From: Ehretia macrophylla | Taxonomy: Eukaryota > Streptophyta > Magnoliopsida > Boraginales > Ehretiaceae | Assembly: GCA_037974665.1 (NCBI GenBank) | Contig: CM075778.1 | Coordinates: 11,397,001 to 11,461,000 of the forward strand | Reading direction: 5' to 3' | Length of the DNA: 64,000 nt | Shown here: piece by piece, positions 37,391-49,879 of the stretch | Layout: each line of letters starts with the position of its first letter | How positions within the stretch are numbered: the stretch's first letter is position 1 | Position numbers and translations under genes: made by a program | The notes under the pieces: model-generated | Seen by the model: only the letters and a program-made list of their open reading frames with translations | Database searches by the model: none | What the model was told of the DNA's origin: nothing

Positions 37391-38280
37391 TGCACAGAAC
37401 ATGTAAATGAGCTAAAGAATTGTGGATGGAATAACTTTTTTGTGCTTCATTATTTGGAATATGTTTATATTTACTCTTGTAATGATATTTTTGTTTATAT
37501 CTCCTCCAATTCTAATAAGAGACGTTTTAAGTCTTCATTATCGTACTTTTATTCGAAGCAACAATCTTTCATATTTCGAGCAAGGAATTGCAGGCTACAT
37601 CAATCCAATGTTTTGTACGAAGATGCACTATTTGATAACATTGCTTCTGCTATTAGAAGTCATATATACCATGTTAAAAAATTTAACATCAGCAATAGAA
37701 ATAGAGTGGTTCACCTACGCTTTGTGAAAGGGATTGGTTCACTCATTGTTATGTTGTATGTTGTGATCCATGTGTGAAATAATTTATAGTGAGCCAATTT
37801 TCAAAATAGTGTCTAGTGTATTTGCATTAAAAACACCAAAGAAAGAGTGCTTTGATGCCTACAAGGTTGAGAATGAGGTTGAGCGTGAAGAGAAAAAAAA
37901 AAGAATGCTTTGTGAGTGTGTACACAGTCCACAAATAAGAAAGCAAACTAGTGTTTACACGAGCTAAAGAATGGTGCCTCAATTTTTTTTTTTTACGTGC
38001 TCATTATCTGGGTTATGTTTATATTTTAAATGGTCCAAAGTTCTCCATAGTATTTACACAATATTAATAGTAATAATATTAATAATACAAATAATAATGA
38101 TTATAATTAGAATTAAACTAATACTAATAACAATACCAATAAATAATCATAGATAATGTTACAAGATTATTATCCAATGTTATTATTAAAATGTATATTG
38201 TTAAGCATATGTAACATAACTATTTGGAATATGTTTACATCAGTGTGTGCACATCTAAATGAGCAAAATAGTGCTGCATA
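37391..38280. repeat. Locally duplicated flank of the trinucleotide array
   Basis: Segments on either side of the array resemble one another. ATGGTCCAAAATTTGCAAAAGTATTTACA near 36158 is echoed by ATGGTCCAAAGTTCTCCATAGTATTTACA near 38030. GAGCTAAAGAAT...TATTTGGAATATGTTTATAT near 37410 is echoed near 37960-38020 and, more weakly, near 38220-38270. Trinucleotide runs resume near 38065-38110. No recognised gene; a 111-codon frame at 37442-37777 has no family signature. Confidence 0.6.
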
Positions 38281-38999
38281 ATTTCCAGAACATGTGCTAA
38301 GCCTTGAAATTGAAATCTTTCCATTGTGGCTTAATTTTCGTTCGGTGGGTTACTTAAAATAGAATTCATTATGTCCTTGGTTGAAAATGTTATGAAAGAT
38401 AAAATTAAAAACCAATAATAAAAGTCAAATTTGTTGTCACAATCTCATTAATGCATCTCATAATTGCACCTATACTCCCTTGTTGCCTACTTCTCGACAT
38501 CATAATCTTCATAATAAATGAACTAAAAAGGAGTTTGCTCATTGAGAAACCCGCTCATTAAATGGCAAAGGAATGCTCAAGTAAGAAATTACTAACGCAG
38601 AAGTTCTATAAATAATCCCAAGTCACATGAGAACAAATGTAAGATTATCCAACTCATCCAAAAAAAAAGGAGTAGTTTGTTCGGGGAAGGAGTAATTTTT
38701 ATCTGAGGTTAGTACAACTCCATGTTTATTACCTATATTTATTAATTTTACAAACATTATGCTAACGCACAATGAATAATTTTGTTAATTTCTATTTGTT
38801 CATTAAAGTTATTATGTGATTTATCTCATACATCAAATATATTAATTCACACCATTTAATAAGTACATAATTTTTAATAAAATAGTAATCTGCAGTGTCC
38901 TGTGGCTAAAACATTTTATATTGTAGATATATAAAGATGAATAACAACGTGGTCTCTGTTATTGTACTCGACAATCGCTGATCAAATTAGCTAGAGTTA
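38281..38999. other. AT-rich DNA between the repeat array and the MULE genes
   Basis: No gene is seen. The left boundary of the Mutator-like element should lie here or slightly to the left, but I could not identify terminal inverted repeats or a 9-bp duplication by eye. Confidence 0.5.
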
Positions 39000-41489
39000 A
39001 CCGAAGCTGAAATATGGAAAATGACATTTTCTTCTAAAGATGATGCATATAGGTTCTACAATGACTATGCACATGCGCATGGATTTAGTGTTAGGAAAGA
39101 CACAATGCACAAAGATAAAGATACCAGTGTAGTGTTGAATTGTCAATTTGTATGTTATCGTGATGGAACACGAGATGACAAACACGAGCAGATGCTCAAC
39201 TAACAACGGGAATATCGTGCATTAACAAGATGCGATTGTAGAGCACGGCTCCGAATTAAACTTAATAGATCAATTATGGATTACATCGTTAGTAACTTCG
39301 TCGATGAACACTATCACGAATTGGTGCCCGCGTACGGCATCTCACACCTCCGTTCACACAGACACGTTGACGACGTATGTAGGAAAGAAGCGCACGTAAT
39401 GATGAGATCAGGCATAAAGACAAACAGAATAATGGATTTTTTTTCACTTTCATCCGAAGGATATCAAAACATTGGGTTCTTCTGGAGGGATTTGTACAAT
39501 CAGATGAACCGCGATAGGTCTAAAGAAGTTGTCGATGGGGACGCTAAAGTTGCTTTGGCTTATCTTCAGAGAAAATTGGAGGACAATAATAGGTTCTTTT
39601 ATCATTATACAGTGAATGGCAAAAATCAACTAGACAAGCTATTCTGGACGGACGGGAGATCGAGGGATGAGTACACAGTATTCGGCGATGTCCTGATTTT
39701 TGACGCGACGTACAAAATGAACGCGTACATTTTTCCTCTAATCATCCTAGCCGGGGTGAACAATCACCATAACACATGTGTCTTTGGAGCCGCTCTAGTT
39801 GAGAACGAGACCACAGATTCATATATCTAGGTACTGAGCACATTTTTTACCGCAATAGAAGACAAGAGTCTGACATCGGTGGTCACCGATGGTGATAGAT
39901 CAATGCAAGCGGCAATTTCATCAATTTTTCCTAATGCCATCCACAGGCTCTGTCGGTGGCATCTACAAAGAAATGCAAGGTCGAATGTGAAAATAAAAAA
40001 ATTCGATCATATTTTCAGCTATTACATGTCGCTGAGATGTACCGTCGATGAGTTCGAGAATCTCTGGAGTGATATGGTTGTTCGACATGGCCTTCAAAAT
40101 CACAAGTGGACCATTGATGTATACGAGATGGGATATATGTGGTCAGAGGCATATTTGCGTAGAGATTTATTTGCCGGAGTGAAGAGCACACAACGGTGTG
40201 AGGGCATGAATGCCTTCTTAGACAGTTACCTTGGTACCGACAAGAAGCTCATAGACTTCGTTAGGGATTATTATCGAGGGTTAGACCACGTGCAGATTAG
40301 TGTGATTGATGAAGAAGTCAAAACGAACTACACAACGCCAATCCTAACCACCCCATTGGTAGGTATTGAGCGTCATGCATCTATTATCTATACCCAAGCT
40401 GTTTTCTTGAAGATTAAAAAGCACATTGAATCTCAAGCAACGCTTTGGCACAAAACAGTTATTTCACACACCGTCGATTCTCGCACCTACGTCGTTGCTG
40501 ATTATAGTCATGAAGGGTTAGTATGTAATGTTTTATTCAACAGCAGCACATTGCAAATCAATTGCGAATGTAAGAGGCTTGAGTCGTTAGGGATGTCGTG
40601 TAAGCATATTATATACATGCTTAAGTGCGAGGGATTGAATGAGATTCCACCGACATATATCAGTCGAGGATGGACATCTGACATAAGCAAAGAGTTCTGC
40701 CATAAGAACCTATTATATGCCACACGAGAGGAAATTGAAATCGCCCGGTACACGTTCATAATCTTGAAATGCACCGAGCTAGGGAAATATGCTAGAAAGA
40801 CAAGCCAGGGATACAATGAGATAATTGAAGGCATTGCGAATCTAACCGCTCGTGCAAAGGATTTATGGTCGATAGAGGTGCTAAGTGATGAGGGTGGTCT
40901 ATCCTAACCTGTGAACATCGATATTTTGGATCCGAACAGAGCTAAGCCAAAAGGGTCGAGGGCGAAAGGTCAGGCATTGAACAGAACACCTAGGTGATGT
41001 AGGCGATGCAGGTTAGTCAATGAAATGATATCACACACAATTAATTTATCTCATTTTAATTTCAAGTATAATTATTAATGCTACCATTCTTAACTTGGTA
41101 CTGACCATTAGGTGTAATATGCATTTCCAGTGTAATATATTATGTATATATCAAATATAATAATGCACATTAATTTCGTTTAGTTTGACAAAAATATTAA
41201 TTTATGTACTTCTTTAATATATTCGTACGAAAGTAAATTTCATCGTAATGTTTAGTCAACCCCTTACTGTAAATATTAATTATTTCCTTGTAGAATTATT
41301 GGACACCAAACGAATAATTGTCCAAGAATGCAACATGATGATGTATCAGACGATGGAGATACACACAATGAGAATTTCCAGAACATGCCAAGTCAGTTGA
41401 CCGTGGGACATTCTTATGCAGGGGATCATGGACGTGGTATTTCAATTGGTTCGTTACAGTTTAGAGATCTCGAGAATAGTGTTGGACAA
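39000..41489 (+). pseudogene. MULE / FAR1-related transposase, interrupted by in-frame stops
   Basis: One continuous frame from about 39000 to the donor near 41010 encodes, in order: a FAR1-type N-terminal domain (MTFSSKDDAYRFYNDYAHAH and on to GFSVRKD, then CDCRARLRIKL); the MULE transposase core, with acidic residues in VFGDVLIFDATYKMN, VVTDGDRSMQAAIS, the CRWHLQRN motif, and E in TQRCEGMNAF; and a SWIM finger (INCECKRL...MSCKHIIYML). A GT-AG intron (about 41012-41294) then joins CRRCR to IIGHQTNNCPRM, a CX2CX4HX4C-type zinc knuckle, ending at a TAG/TAA region near 41489. Stop codons interrupt this single frame at 39201 (TAA), 39828 (TAG, where relatives have Trp), 40905 (TAA) and 40995 (TGA, inside the knuckle). 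There is no frameshift that I can see. It is a recently inactivated transposase rather than a host FRS gene, judging by neighbours and stops. Confidence 0.8.
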
Positions 41490-42088
41490 TAGATTTTTGG
41501 AACCAAGTATGACTACGTTGAAGCGATACCTTCATTATATACAAATAATTCCTGGTCGTAATAGTTGATGCCATGGCATCTCAAGCATTGTAGTTGTTAT
41601 TTCATATGAGTCCTATTGTTATATGTTTTGCCACAGGCACATTGCAAATCAATTTGTAATAAGTTGTGGAGTATTAATATAGAATTAAAATGAATTTAGT
41701 ATAAAAATTTGCCTAATATTATACTAAGAAATACTTAACAACACAAATAATTCAATTATCGGTTAATGAATTATAAAATAATAATTAATAAAATGATATT
41801 TAAATTTACAAAGTTAATAATTCATAACATTTAAATTGTTTTACGAATATTATTTTAGAACGTATTGATTATTTATCGATATTACACCTGACAAATAAAT
41901 ATTTTTAAGTTTTTGGGCATGTCGTTCATTCACAAATTGTATTCATAAAGACTATGCATACATAAAAACTTTGGGAATTCTTGCACTCATTTCCATTTCA
42001 CTGATTCACACATGTCACTCCCTCTCTCACTCTATCACACTCTCACGTTTCTCTCCCCCCTCTTACTATATTTATCTCTCTCTATCTT

Positions 42089-42580
42089 TTGCATTTTCCA
42101 CGCCACAGTTTCTTGCTTGCCTACTTTCTATATAGTGGCATTGCAAATTTATTATTTTATATATTAACATTTTTTGTACATGGCTACATCTACCACTCGA
42201 TACAGAAGAACTCAGGATCCAGCCCTCGATTTACGGTCGTGAGCAAGAGGTGCCTATGTAACGTTAATGCAGAAATTTGGGTTGCGGTTGATCCTAAGAA
42301 GGACACCGTAGGGCATTTATACTATACTTGCAATAGATGCCAGTTTTTTCGATGGTGCGAGCCAACTTCCGCATCGTGGTTCGGTACCCAGCTCGATGTT
42401 CGAAAACCATTACAGGATAACGACGGTGATGTCGGATATGGAGAATAGGTATCTTCTACTATGAGAATGAGGGTTACAGACTATGATAACAATGTGAAGA
42501 TGAACAAATTGACCCTTAGTGTGGGTGTTGCTTGTTGCATGTTGTTGTTAATACTCGTTATTGTAGCAATATTTAAATGA
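42089..42580 (+). pseudogene. GRF-type zinc-finger protein with C-terminal membrane segment
   Basis: The frame at 42089-42448 contains SIQKNSGSSPRFTVVSKR followed by the GRF finger CLCNVNAEIWVAVDPKKD, GHLYYTCNRCQFFRWCEP. The C-x-C...C-x2-C spacing and the FFRWCEP end are diagnostic of zf-GRF. After a TAG at 42446 the same frame stays open to a TGA at 42578 and encodes a short polar stretch, then a hydrophobic run (LSVGVACCMLLLILVIVAIF) that fits a single membrane-spanning tail. Many plant GRF proteins share this finger-plus-tail design. The start codon is uncertain; the first in-frame Met at 42089 gives a hydrophobic leader that may be untranslated. The single stop suggests a decayed copy. 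GRF fingers bind nucleic acid in other proteins; the role in a MULE is unknown. Confidence 0.6.
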
Positions 42581-45464
42581 TTTGTTACGTCTTGATTTTA
42601 TAAATAATTGTATTGTAGTAAGTTGTATTTGCGTAATTAGGTATGCAATATATGTATTTCATATATTCTTTTAATGTTTGGAAAATATTGGAGCAGTAAC
42701 ACATAAATCAAAAATTGTACGATTAGGCATTAAATCTATATGGATGATTATCGATCGAGTGGTTGTATTAAATATAAAAATCCTCATGTCCGATTTAGGT
42801 AATTGGGACGTATCCTTGTACAATTGCTTCAACAATAACAGTGAGCAAAAGTTTTTAGTTTGAGGGAAAACAAATTATAGATCGAGTATAAAAAAAAAGT
42901 GAAAGCAATTAAATTTAACAAAACATATTGATCTCTTACTCTACCTAGTCAACCCCTATTCATGTTCTACTAATTTAGTTTTCCTTTTTTTATTCCCCTT
43001 GCCCAATTGGAAAATTGCATCTTCTTATATGAATCATAAAATGTGGTATGCGTGAAGGAAAAAATGCAGTACGTATAAACGTAAATATAAACTGATATCA
43101 TAGTTCCATCACCTTAAAATGATGATACTTATGATGCTTTTTGTTATAGTAGTACAAGATTTAAGTACATCATATTTTTGGAACGGTACTTATTGTTAAT
43201 GTAATTCTCATGAGGTAAATTTTCAAAACAGTCACATAAGTTATGAGATTAAATAACATCATGAATTACAATTTTTTTTGCAACGTAGAAACTCATAACT
43301 ATTTATGACTTATATAACTTATTATCTAAGTATTTTTTATAGAAGTCTTATATGATTGTTATCTTCTTCAACCACTATACACGTACCATATCATTCTAAT
43401 TTTTCATTAATGCAATCAACTAAGTAGTTTGGGTACTTAGGTAAAACTATTTGGAGTTAACATTTTTTCTAAAGAATATTATGATTGATATATACAAAAT
43501 TTATTGGACAAGGATGAGTCTTTTGCCTTAACAACGTTTATTTTTTGGGATAACGATTTGATTACACCAATTCATGATGTAATCAGAATAGCTGGATTTG
43601 TTGACCCTTCAAGCCTTCATGGGTTAATGTAAACGTGATTAATGGATGTGATGGTAATGAGAACAATTTTGCCCCTTCAAATTGTGGACATCGAGGTGAC
43701 ACTTTCCTGGGAAATGAAAGTGCATTCAATTGCCTGAAAAGAAAATTTTGAAAGCAAAGGTGCCTTGGATGATGGATAACCCTTGGCCCCTACTTGACCC
43801 CGTCTTGACCCTTAGACACGATACAAATTTAAGAGATAGATTTAACAATTGGCCCCTACTTGACCCCTTCTTGATCCCTACACACGTTCTAAATTGAAGA
43901 GAAATATTGATATTCCAATTTGATGATGGAAAGTTATTTAGGAGTAATATCATATTCAAACTTAATCACACTTAGTTGGCTATACAAGGCTTATTATTAA
44001 TTCTTTAAAAAATTTCCAAGATGCACGAGTCGTTTGTTTTCATGGTACACGTGCGTGTTGTTTTCGGATAAGGAGTATAGTATACGATTTAAGGTTTAAT
44101 GAATAATTAGTAAATTTGCCAAAAAAAGAAAAGTCAAAGGATAAATGAATAATATAAAAAATTGAGACATTAGTTGGCCCTTAAAACTAACAAGAGTTAA
44201 CTGTCTCATCCACCTCAAGATATGCACCATACGTGCTCTCTCTACCCGACCCCTATACAAGTTTCAATTATTGTAATTACTCCTACAATCTATACCCGAC
44301 CCCTACAAAAGTTACATAATTGTTAAAAAAAATTATGGAATTATATCTTTTTAACGAGATCGACGAGATACTTCTAGATAGTTAGATAAAATTACATTCA
44401 AAAATACTTTTTTGTATTAACATTTAGACCCGTCAAACATTGTTACAGAAAATTAATAAAAAAATATAAAATAGAAAGCAATTTTGATTTATATGAATTG
44501 TTTTCGACATGCACGCGTCATTTATATTAAAAATACATGCGCATATTTTTATTTTGGAGTAATGATTGTATTCCATAAATTTGGGTCTAATCAAATTAAT
44601 GAAGATCAAATCAAGATATGTGATTAGTTAGATTAGGTAAAAAGGCCATCATGACATGTCTAATCTTTTCTATTCTAATTAATGAACATCAGTTTAATTT
44701 TGTGGCTTAAATAAGGATGTGTAGATCGATACGGAAGTGGAAGTGCACATTGTGGTTGATCCAAGATTGTCGTTTTGCAGTATTGCCGTGACATTGTGAT
44801 TCCGCCGCTTTGCACACAATGTAAGTTGAAAAAATTAGGTATTTATTTTTTTCCAGTTTTTCTGGAAACGGTATCCATCAATAGTCTCTTTCTTCTTTTA
44901 GTCAGATGAAATTTTCTTGTTTTGGGTATAATTACAGTACCTATGGACAATTAAATGACTAGTGCAAAATTATGGAGGTTATTTTATTCAATAAAGCATG
45001 GGCTTTATGTAATTTTGGCATTCTTAACATTATTTTATGTAATTTTGGCATTCTTAACATTATACTAGGGAATCCCAAATGGTCGTAGATGGTGTTGACA
45101 ATACATAACCAGTCAAGGCTCCTTAATATGAGGTACAATGTAATTTTTTTTGTTGGAAAATAGTTTTATTTTGATGTTTAGTACCTATAATGTGTAGGTT
45201 TCCTTGCGGACATATTGTCGTCCGTCATGAACCCCATTAAGACCACTCACATATACGGAAAATGAGCTACCCAGAAACAAAGAAAACATAATTGCAAGAA
45301 TACATCTCGACATGCGTGGACTAATCAAACATAGAGCTTGCGACAATCACATATTTCAGCAAAATTCATTAAAATGCATTCCAAATTACTTGGGTCTGAA
45401 ATAACTTTTAAAAAATAAAATTTTAATATCTGTACAAAACATCCGTATAACTTGTATTGTGTAG
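42581..45464. other. AT-rich spacer within the MULE, no confident exon
   Basis: No convincing coding sequence is seen, apart from a possible small exon near 44783-44818 (TTTTGCAG...AAT|GTAAGT). An imperfect direct repeat of TTGGCCCCTACTTGACCCC occurs near 43784 and 43852. Another, TTATGTAATTTTGGCATTCT, occurs near 45005 and 45034. Confidence 0.5.
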
Positions 45465-48400
45465 GCTACACTTGAAACCACCGAAGGAAAACAGCTCACT
45501 GCAACATGGAGTTGCTCAAGTTGCAAGGTTAGGCTTATTAATTCATTAATGTGATTATAAGTTACTGAACAAGAAATATTATATTAAATCCTGTTACTAT
45601 GCCATATACGTATGAATCTAAATCTGGATATTAATCAACTTTCAACATAACAAAAATTTGTGTAGGGTGTTAAAAGGAATTTGAAGAAAATAAACATCAA
45701 GCTTGATGCGTTGACTGTAACACCCCGAACCCAACCCCACACTATAAGTCAAGTCTGGACCCGTTACTCGGACAGAGTCTCCTTTGTACCGTGGACTAAA
45801 CGGTTACCTGCAATTAACCACATATAGTCTTTGATTCACAAACAACAACACACACAATCTATCCTTCATGATATACATAATCAAGCCATGATCACAAGAC
45901 CATCCGAGCCTTGGAGCAACAAAAACCTACTTAAAGCACACAAGTATGCAAGGCAATGCTAACTTTAACTATAAGTAGTTGGGTACAACTATAACCAAAT
46001 TCTACTACCAAGTTATTAACACACAAGCATGCAATAAGAGAAATAACTAAAATCCATTATTACATGCCGTCTAACTTTAACCAACATACAGGATTACAGC
46101 TCCCAAGTATATAAACAAGACCCTAAGGTCTCAAAATAAAACAACTAATTACAACTCCACACAAACTTCACATATGATCAACCTTATCACACAGGAATCA
46201 AGGAATCTGATCTACTTGCACTTCTTCTTCTCCCTCTACTGCTACTAGCTGGGGATTCACCTTAGCTTCTCCTGAAACATGTTAAATGAGGAGTGAGCAA
46301 TAATGTTGCCCAGCGAGGGAGGTGATGCAATATACCAGGACGTACAATATGATATGCAAACAGAAAAAGTCATATATATAACATAAACAACAAGATTAAA
46401 TAGCAAGTAGTTAACCACATTAAAAATGATACGGTTCCACTTCAAGTCTTCAATCTCGAACCACGAGCCACGAACTTCACGCAAATGCCAATAAACCCTT
46501 ACTCCAACAAGTGGGATACTCTGGATGTATCCCGATCCTACGACCCTTTCTCATGAGGTAGGTCCATATGCCCAGCAGGTGAATCACGCCTCTGGGGTAG
46601 TGGAGTATACTCAGCGAGAAAGGGAATAGGCACCATGGTAGTCGAGGGAGCATGGCAAGCCCGACGCCGCCCGTGTTTCTCGACGCTACTATATCTGAAA
46701 AGGTTGCGCAACCCAAAAACATGATCACGATAACCAAGTATATCGAATATCACATATGAAGGATGACAAAGTAGGCCGCCCTCGCAATTATTCACAACAG
46801 AACTAAAACATGCAAGAAATAATTACATAGTCACAAAGAGGCATCTATCATATTCTCTTTCAAACTCCATAAATAGCTTATGAAATCTATTCATCATGCA
46901 TATAAACACTCACCAAGTATTTACAAACTCATTTGAATATAAAGGCAACCAAAATCACATTTTCCCCTTTGTTAACTTTCGTTTTCTTCTCCCACGCAAG
47001 GTTCAAGGTTCCAAATCAACAAGCCAACCATCCCACGTTCCTAGGTAGGTCAAAAGACACCTATGTAAACCTTGAAAATCCGGTTTGGAAACAAAAGCTC
47101 GGGAAGGCCCTGAGCGGGTTTTAACTACAACTATCTAATCCGGACCCCAAATTCACGCAACGAAAGCACCAAAAGTGCTTCCATACCCCAAGTATACCTA
47201 ATTCAAAGTCCAAACGTGCCCGGATTGTAATACGTGGAAAATCCCTTTTATAAAGTTTACCAATTTTGCATTTTATTACGTTTTTGGGCAATTCAACCTC
47301 ACGTGAGCCTTTGACTAGTTTCACTAATGTCTAAAGCACCTAAAAAAATTCTCAATTCAATCTAATTAGCAAATTTTAGCAAAACCCTAACTTTGAGCAC
47401 TATTCATCATTTTCTTCGTGAGAATTCAAGCTATAACCATGGAACAAGCCAACAAGTTGCACATACTAAGTCTTGATAGCATAATTAAGCATTATACAAC
47501 AATATATAAGCATTATATAAGCTACTAGCATCAATTCAAGAAAAACTAAAATATGAGCATAAACTTTAAACAATCAAATATGCAACTCCCTCACAATTTT
47601 GATGATGCAAACAAGAGGTTGAAGCTCCCAAGTGCACTAGAAGCCTTCCAAAGTAAGTTAAGGGATCAATTCCAAAGTTTGATGAAGAAGTTTTTCCTCT
47701 TTTTGACCCCTAGGGCTATCGGGTTCATGGGGGGACTTTTTGGGGATTTTTGCTTTTGTTTTTATGAGTATTTAGTTTATATGTGTGATGTATTGCATAT
47801 ATGTATAAGTAGGTCTTATTATATTAGGTCAAATGTTACTAAAACATGGTCAAACAAACTTAAAACTCCAATTAAATGCTACTATCTCAAAAACTAATGT
47901 TTACATACATAACACTATCAAACAAGGCAAAAACTATTTTCTAAATGCATGCTCCCGAACTCGAAAGTCCAAAATAACAAGTTCGTGATTCCTATTATGT
48001 GCCATAAGACCTAGGAAAAATATTAAATCGCACATTCGAGATGGTCAAAAATCTTATGAATAGTGTCTAATAGTAACATAATTAAAGAAGACAAGAAATG
48101 CACATAAAATACACAAGTATTTTATGCAACAGTTATTTCGAAATATGTGATGAAATCCCGGGAGTCACATTGACCGATCTATTTCTGAGTACATCCACCA
48201 AATTGAATGACATGGGTAATCATTTTGCAACATGCATGGCAAAATTAATCGATATTGCTGGTCAAAAGAATAGAGGAGTTGAACATACTGGAGTGGATGA
48301 TAACAATGTAAGGGTAGATTCATATTTTATTAGAAGACATGGAGAAAAAAAAATGGAAATGTCGGAAGATTCAATCTATGCGTCTCCCGTGACCAACAAC

Positions 48401-49739
48401 TCCAAGTTATGCAAGAAATTATTCACGTATGTGGTTACCGATACCAATGTTGGTACAATAAATGTGAGCAGCGATACAAATCAAAGTGTCCCTGGTTGTA
48501 CCTGCCTTCAACTACATCATGCATCTAAGCTTGCTGTAAATGATGAACTCCTAAAAGTGCATTTGTTCTCCGAGAAATTGGACCAGAGGTAAATATTATT
48601 AATTTGGTGTGGCTTAATCAATTTTTGCATAGGATGTTAATCAATGATATTGATAATTATTCTTCGCCCAGAGAAGTATTGGTCGACAAAGAGAACTCCC
48701 ACATAACAAGGTTTTACATGCGACACTTGCTTCCAAAAACTTATGTCGATGGATACGTGAGTACATAACCCTTTTTTGGTTGATATTTTGAAAATGGATA
48801 TGATGGATTAACATGACATACTGATTTAATTAGATAATCGACTGCTTTGCAGCACAACGTGCAAGAACTTTAAAATGATTCCACACTGCGATGCCACGAT
48901 GGTACATGCCTACGACGCTCTCGGTATGAGTCGCAGGGGATAGAAAATGTACATTTCTGGTGTTTCTTATGTTGTTTTGCCTTTATTGTGCTCATGTTAT
49001 GCTTCAACACAAAGTACAAATTAAGTGTTGATAGAATATATGTAAAATGCAGCAACAAATTCTTGGAGAAGAGTATGGAGTATCATTTCCAAGGGAGAAA
49101 TACATCCGCAGCTACTTCATCTCGGGGCATACCTGAGCACTTGCGGATTGCAAGCAGGTGGTATTAATTAATTGCTTGTGGAGATATTGAAGTGAAATAA
49201 CAAGCTAGGAATTTCATGAATAACATATATAGCCGATTTTGATGATATTTATACCAATGAACCTTCTGAATTCACATGGTACCTCGTCGTGGTGGACTTT
49301 GAAAGCAAGAACCTAAACATATTGGACACCCTGACAGATCCCGATGGTAGATGGATTATACTAGATCAAGTCAAGCCAGTGGTACTATTTTTGCTTCTCG
49401 ACGTTAAATTATTATGTGGTTTACAATATTATGGTAGAAATTATTTTGTTCAAATCGTTGCAGGCGTGTTACTTGGATGGCATTTTACAGGAACTTGATG
49501 CCGTGGTTTATGCCCGAATGCTGAGTGTCACCACGTGGCCTCTCGCTTATTCGGTTTGGACGCCAATTCAGTCCGGCTTATGTGATTGCGGAGTTTATGT
49601 ATGCATAATGATGCGGGATTACGCGGAGACCATTGCATTTGGTTCGAATGAGTCCGAGGAGAAATGCCAAGAGTTGGCGTTTGGTCTTTGGCGTCATTGG
49701 GCTAACCGGTGCAACCCTGCTGCTGATTACATGTTTTGA
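45465..49739 (+). pseudogene. Ulp1-like C48 cysteine protease gene of the MULE, split by a solo LTR
   Basis: Exon-like blocks in order: 45465-45527 (TLETTEGKQLTATWSCSSCK); 45666-45715 continuing at 48175 after the LTR insertion (VKRNLKKINIKLDALT, then DLFLSTSTKLNDMGN and on to MAKLIDIAGQ); a region near 48601-48760 (LVDKENSHITRFYMRHLLPK); 49233-49380 (DDIYTNEPSEFTWYLVVVDF, ILDTLTDPDGRW); and 49465-49739 (CYLDGILQELDAV, then TPIQSGLCDCGVYVC and a stop). The last motif matches the Ulp1 catalytic Gln and Cys (Q-x5-C-G), and VVVDF has the catalytic-Asp context. The His expected just before WYL is Thr here. C48 proteases process SUMO-like peptides; MULE versions are a known separate group. Insertion, stops and the missing His indicate an inactive copy. 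Confidence 0.65.
45716..48169 (-). mobile_element. Solo LTR of a Ty3/gypsy chromovirus-type element, 2454 bp (fossil)
   Basis: It begins TGTAACACCCCGAACCC and ends CCCGGGAGTCACA on the plus strand, the same ends as the LTRs of the gypsy element at 53-64 kb, and is collinear with them along its length. It is flanked by TTGAC at 45711-45715 and 48170-48174, an exact 5-bp target duplication. No primer site or internal region adjoins it, so it is a solo LTR, presumably left by LTR-LTR recombination. In a 90-base comparison by eye it differs from the LTR at 57.1 kb by about 6-7 per cent, suggesting an age in the low millions of years. Open frames within it belong to the LTR. Confidence 0.93.
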
Positions 49740-49879
49740 TTTGGAAAAAATAGTCTATAATTATTAAATATTTATATGGTTGGACAATCATAGGTGTAGG
49801 AATATATATAATATCATATATAATATATTACTAGGTTTAACATAATGCTAATGCAGCCTGTTAACTTTATTTTGGTAAA

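Larger units (their letters stand above)
39000..49742 (+). mobile_element. Decayed Mutator-like element carrying transposase, GRF-zinc-finger and Ulp1 protease genes
   Basis: Three coding regions on the plus strand appear to belong to one DNA transposon: a MULE/FAR1-type transposase (39000-41489), a small GRF-finger protein with a membrane tail (42089-42580), and a Ulp1-like C48 protease (45465-49739). MULEs carrying a Ulp1-like gene are an established plant group, sometimes without long terminal inverted repeats. The spans given are those of the genes; the ends of the element were not found. A solo LTR (45716-48169) is nested in it. That the three genes are one unit is inferred from common orientation, spacing, similar decay and known MULE-Ulp1 association. 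Confidence 0.6.

Noticed and set aside
37442-37777. 111-codon frame overlapping a 101-codon frame
   Set aside because: It has no recognisable domain, lies in repeat-flanking duplicated DNA, and shows two overlapping frames of equal length. Not supported as a gene.
46477-46795. Open frames (about 85 codons) that recur at 57798-58227, 60746-61063 and 63579-63897
   Set aside because: They lie inside LTRs and recur because the LTRs are copies of one another. I see no protein-family signature.
47553-47897. Plus-strand frame with LPSALEAFQSKLRDQFQSLM, also at 52624-52869
   Set aside because: It lies within LTR sequence on the strand opposite to the element. Two copies reflect LTR homology, not a gene family.
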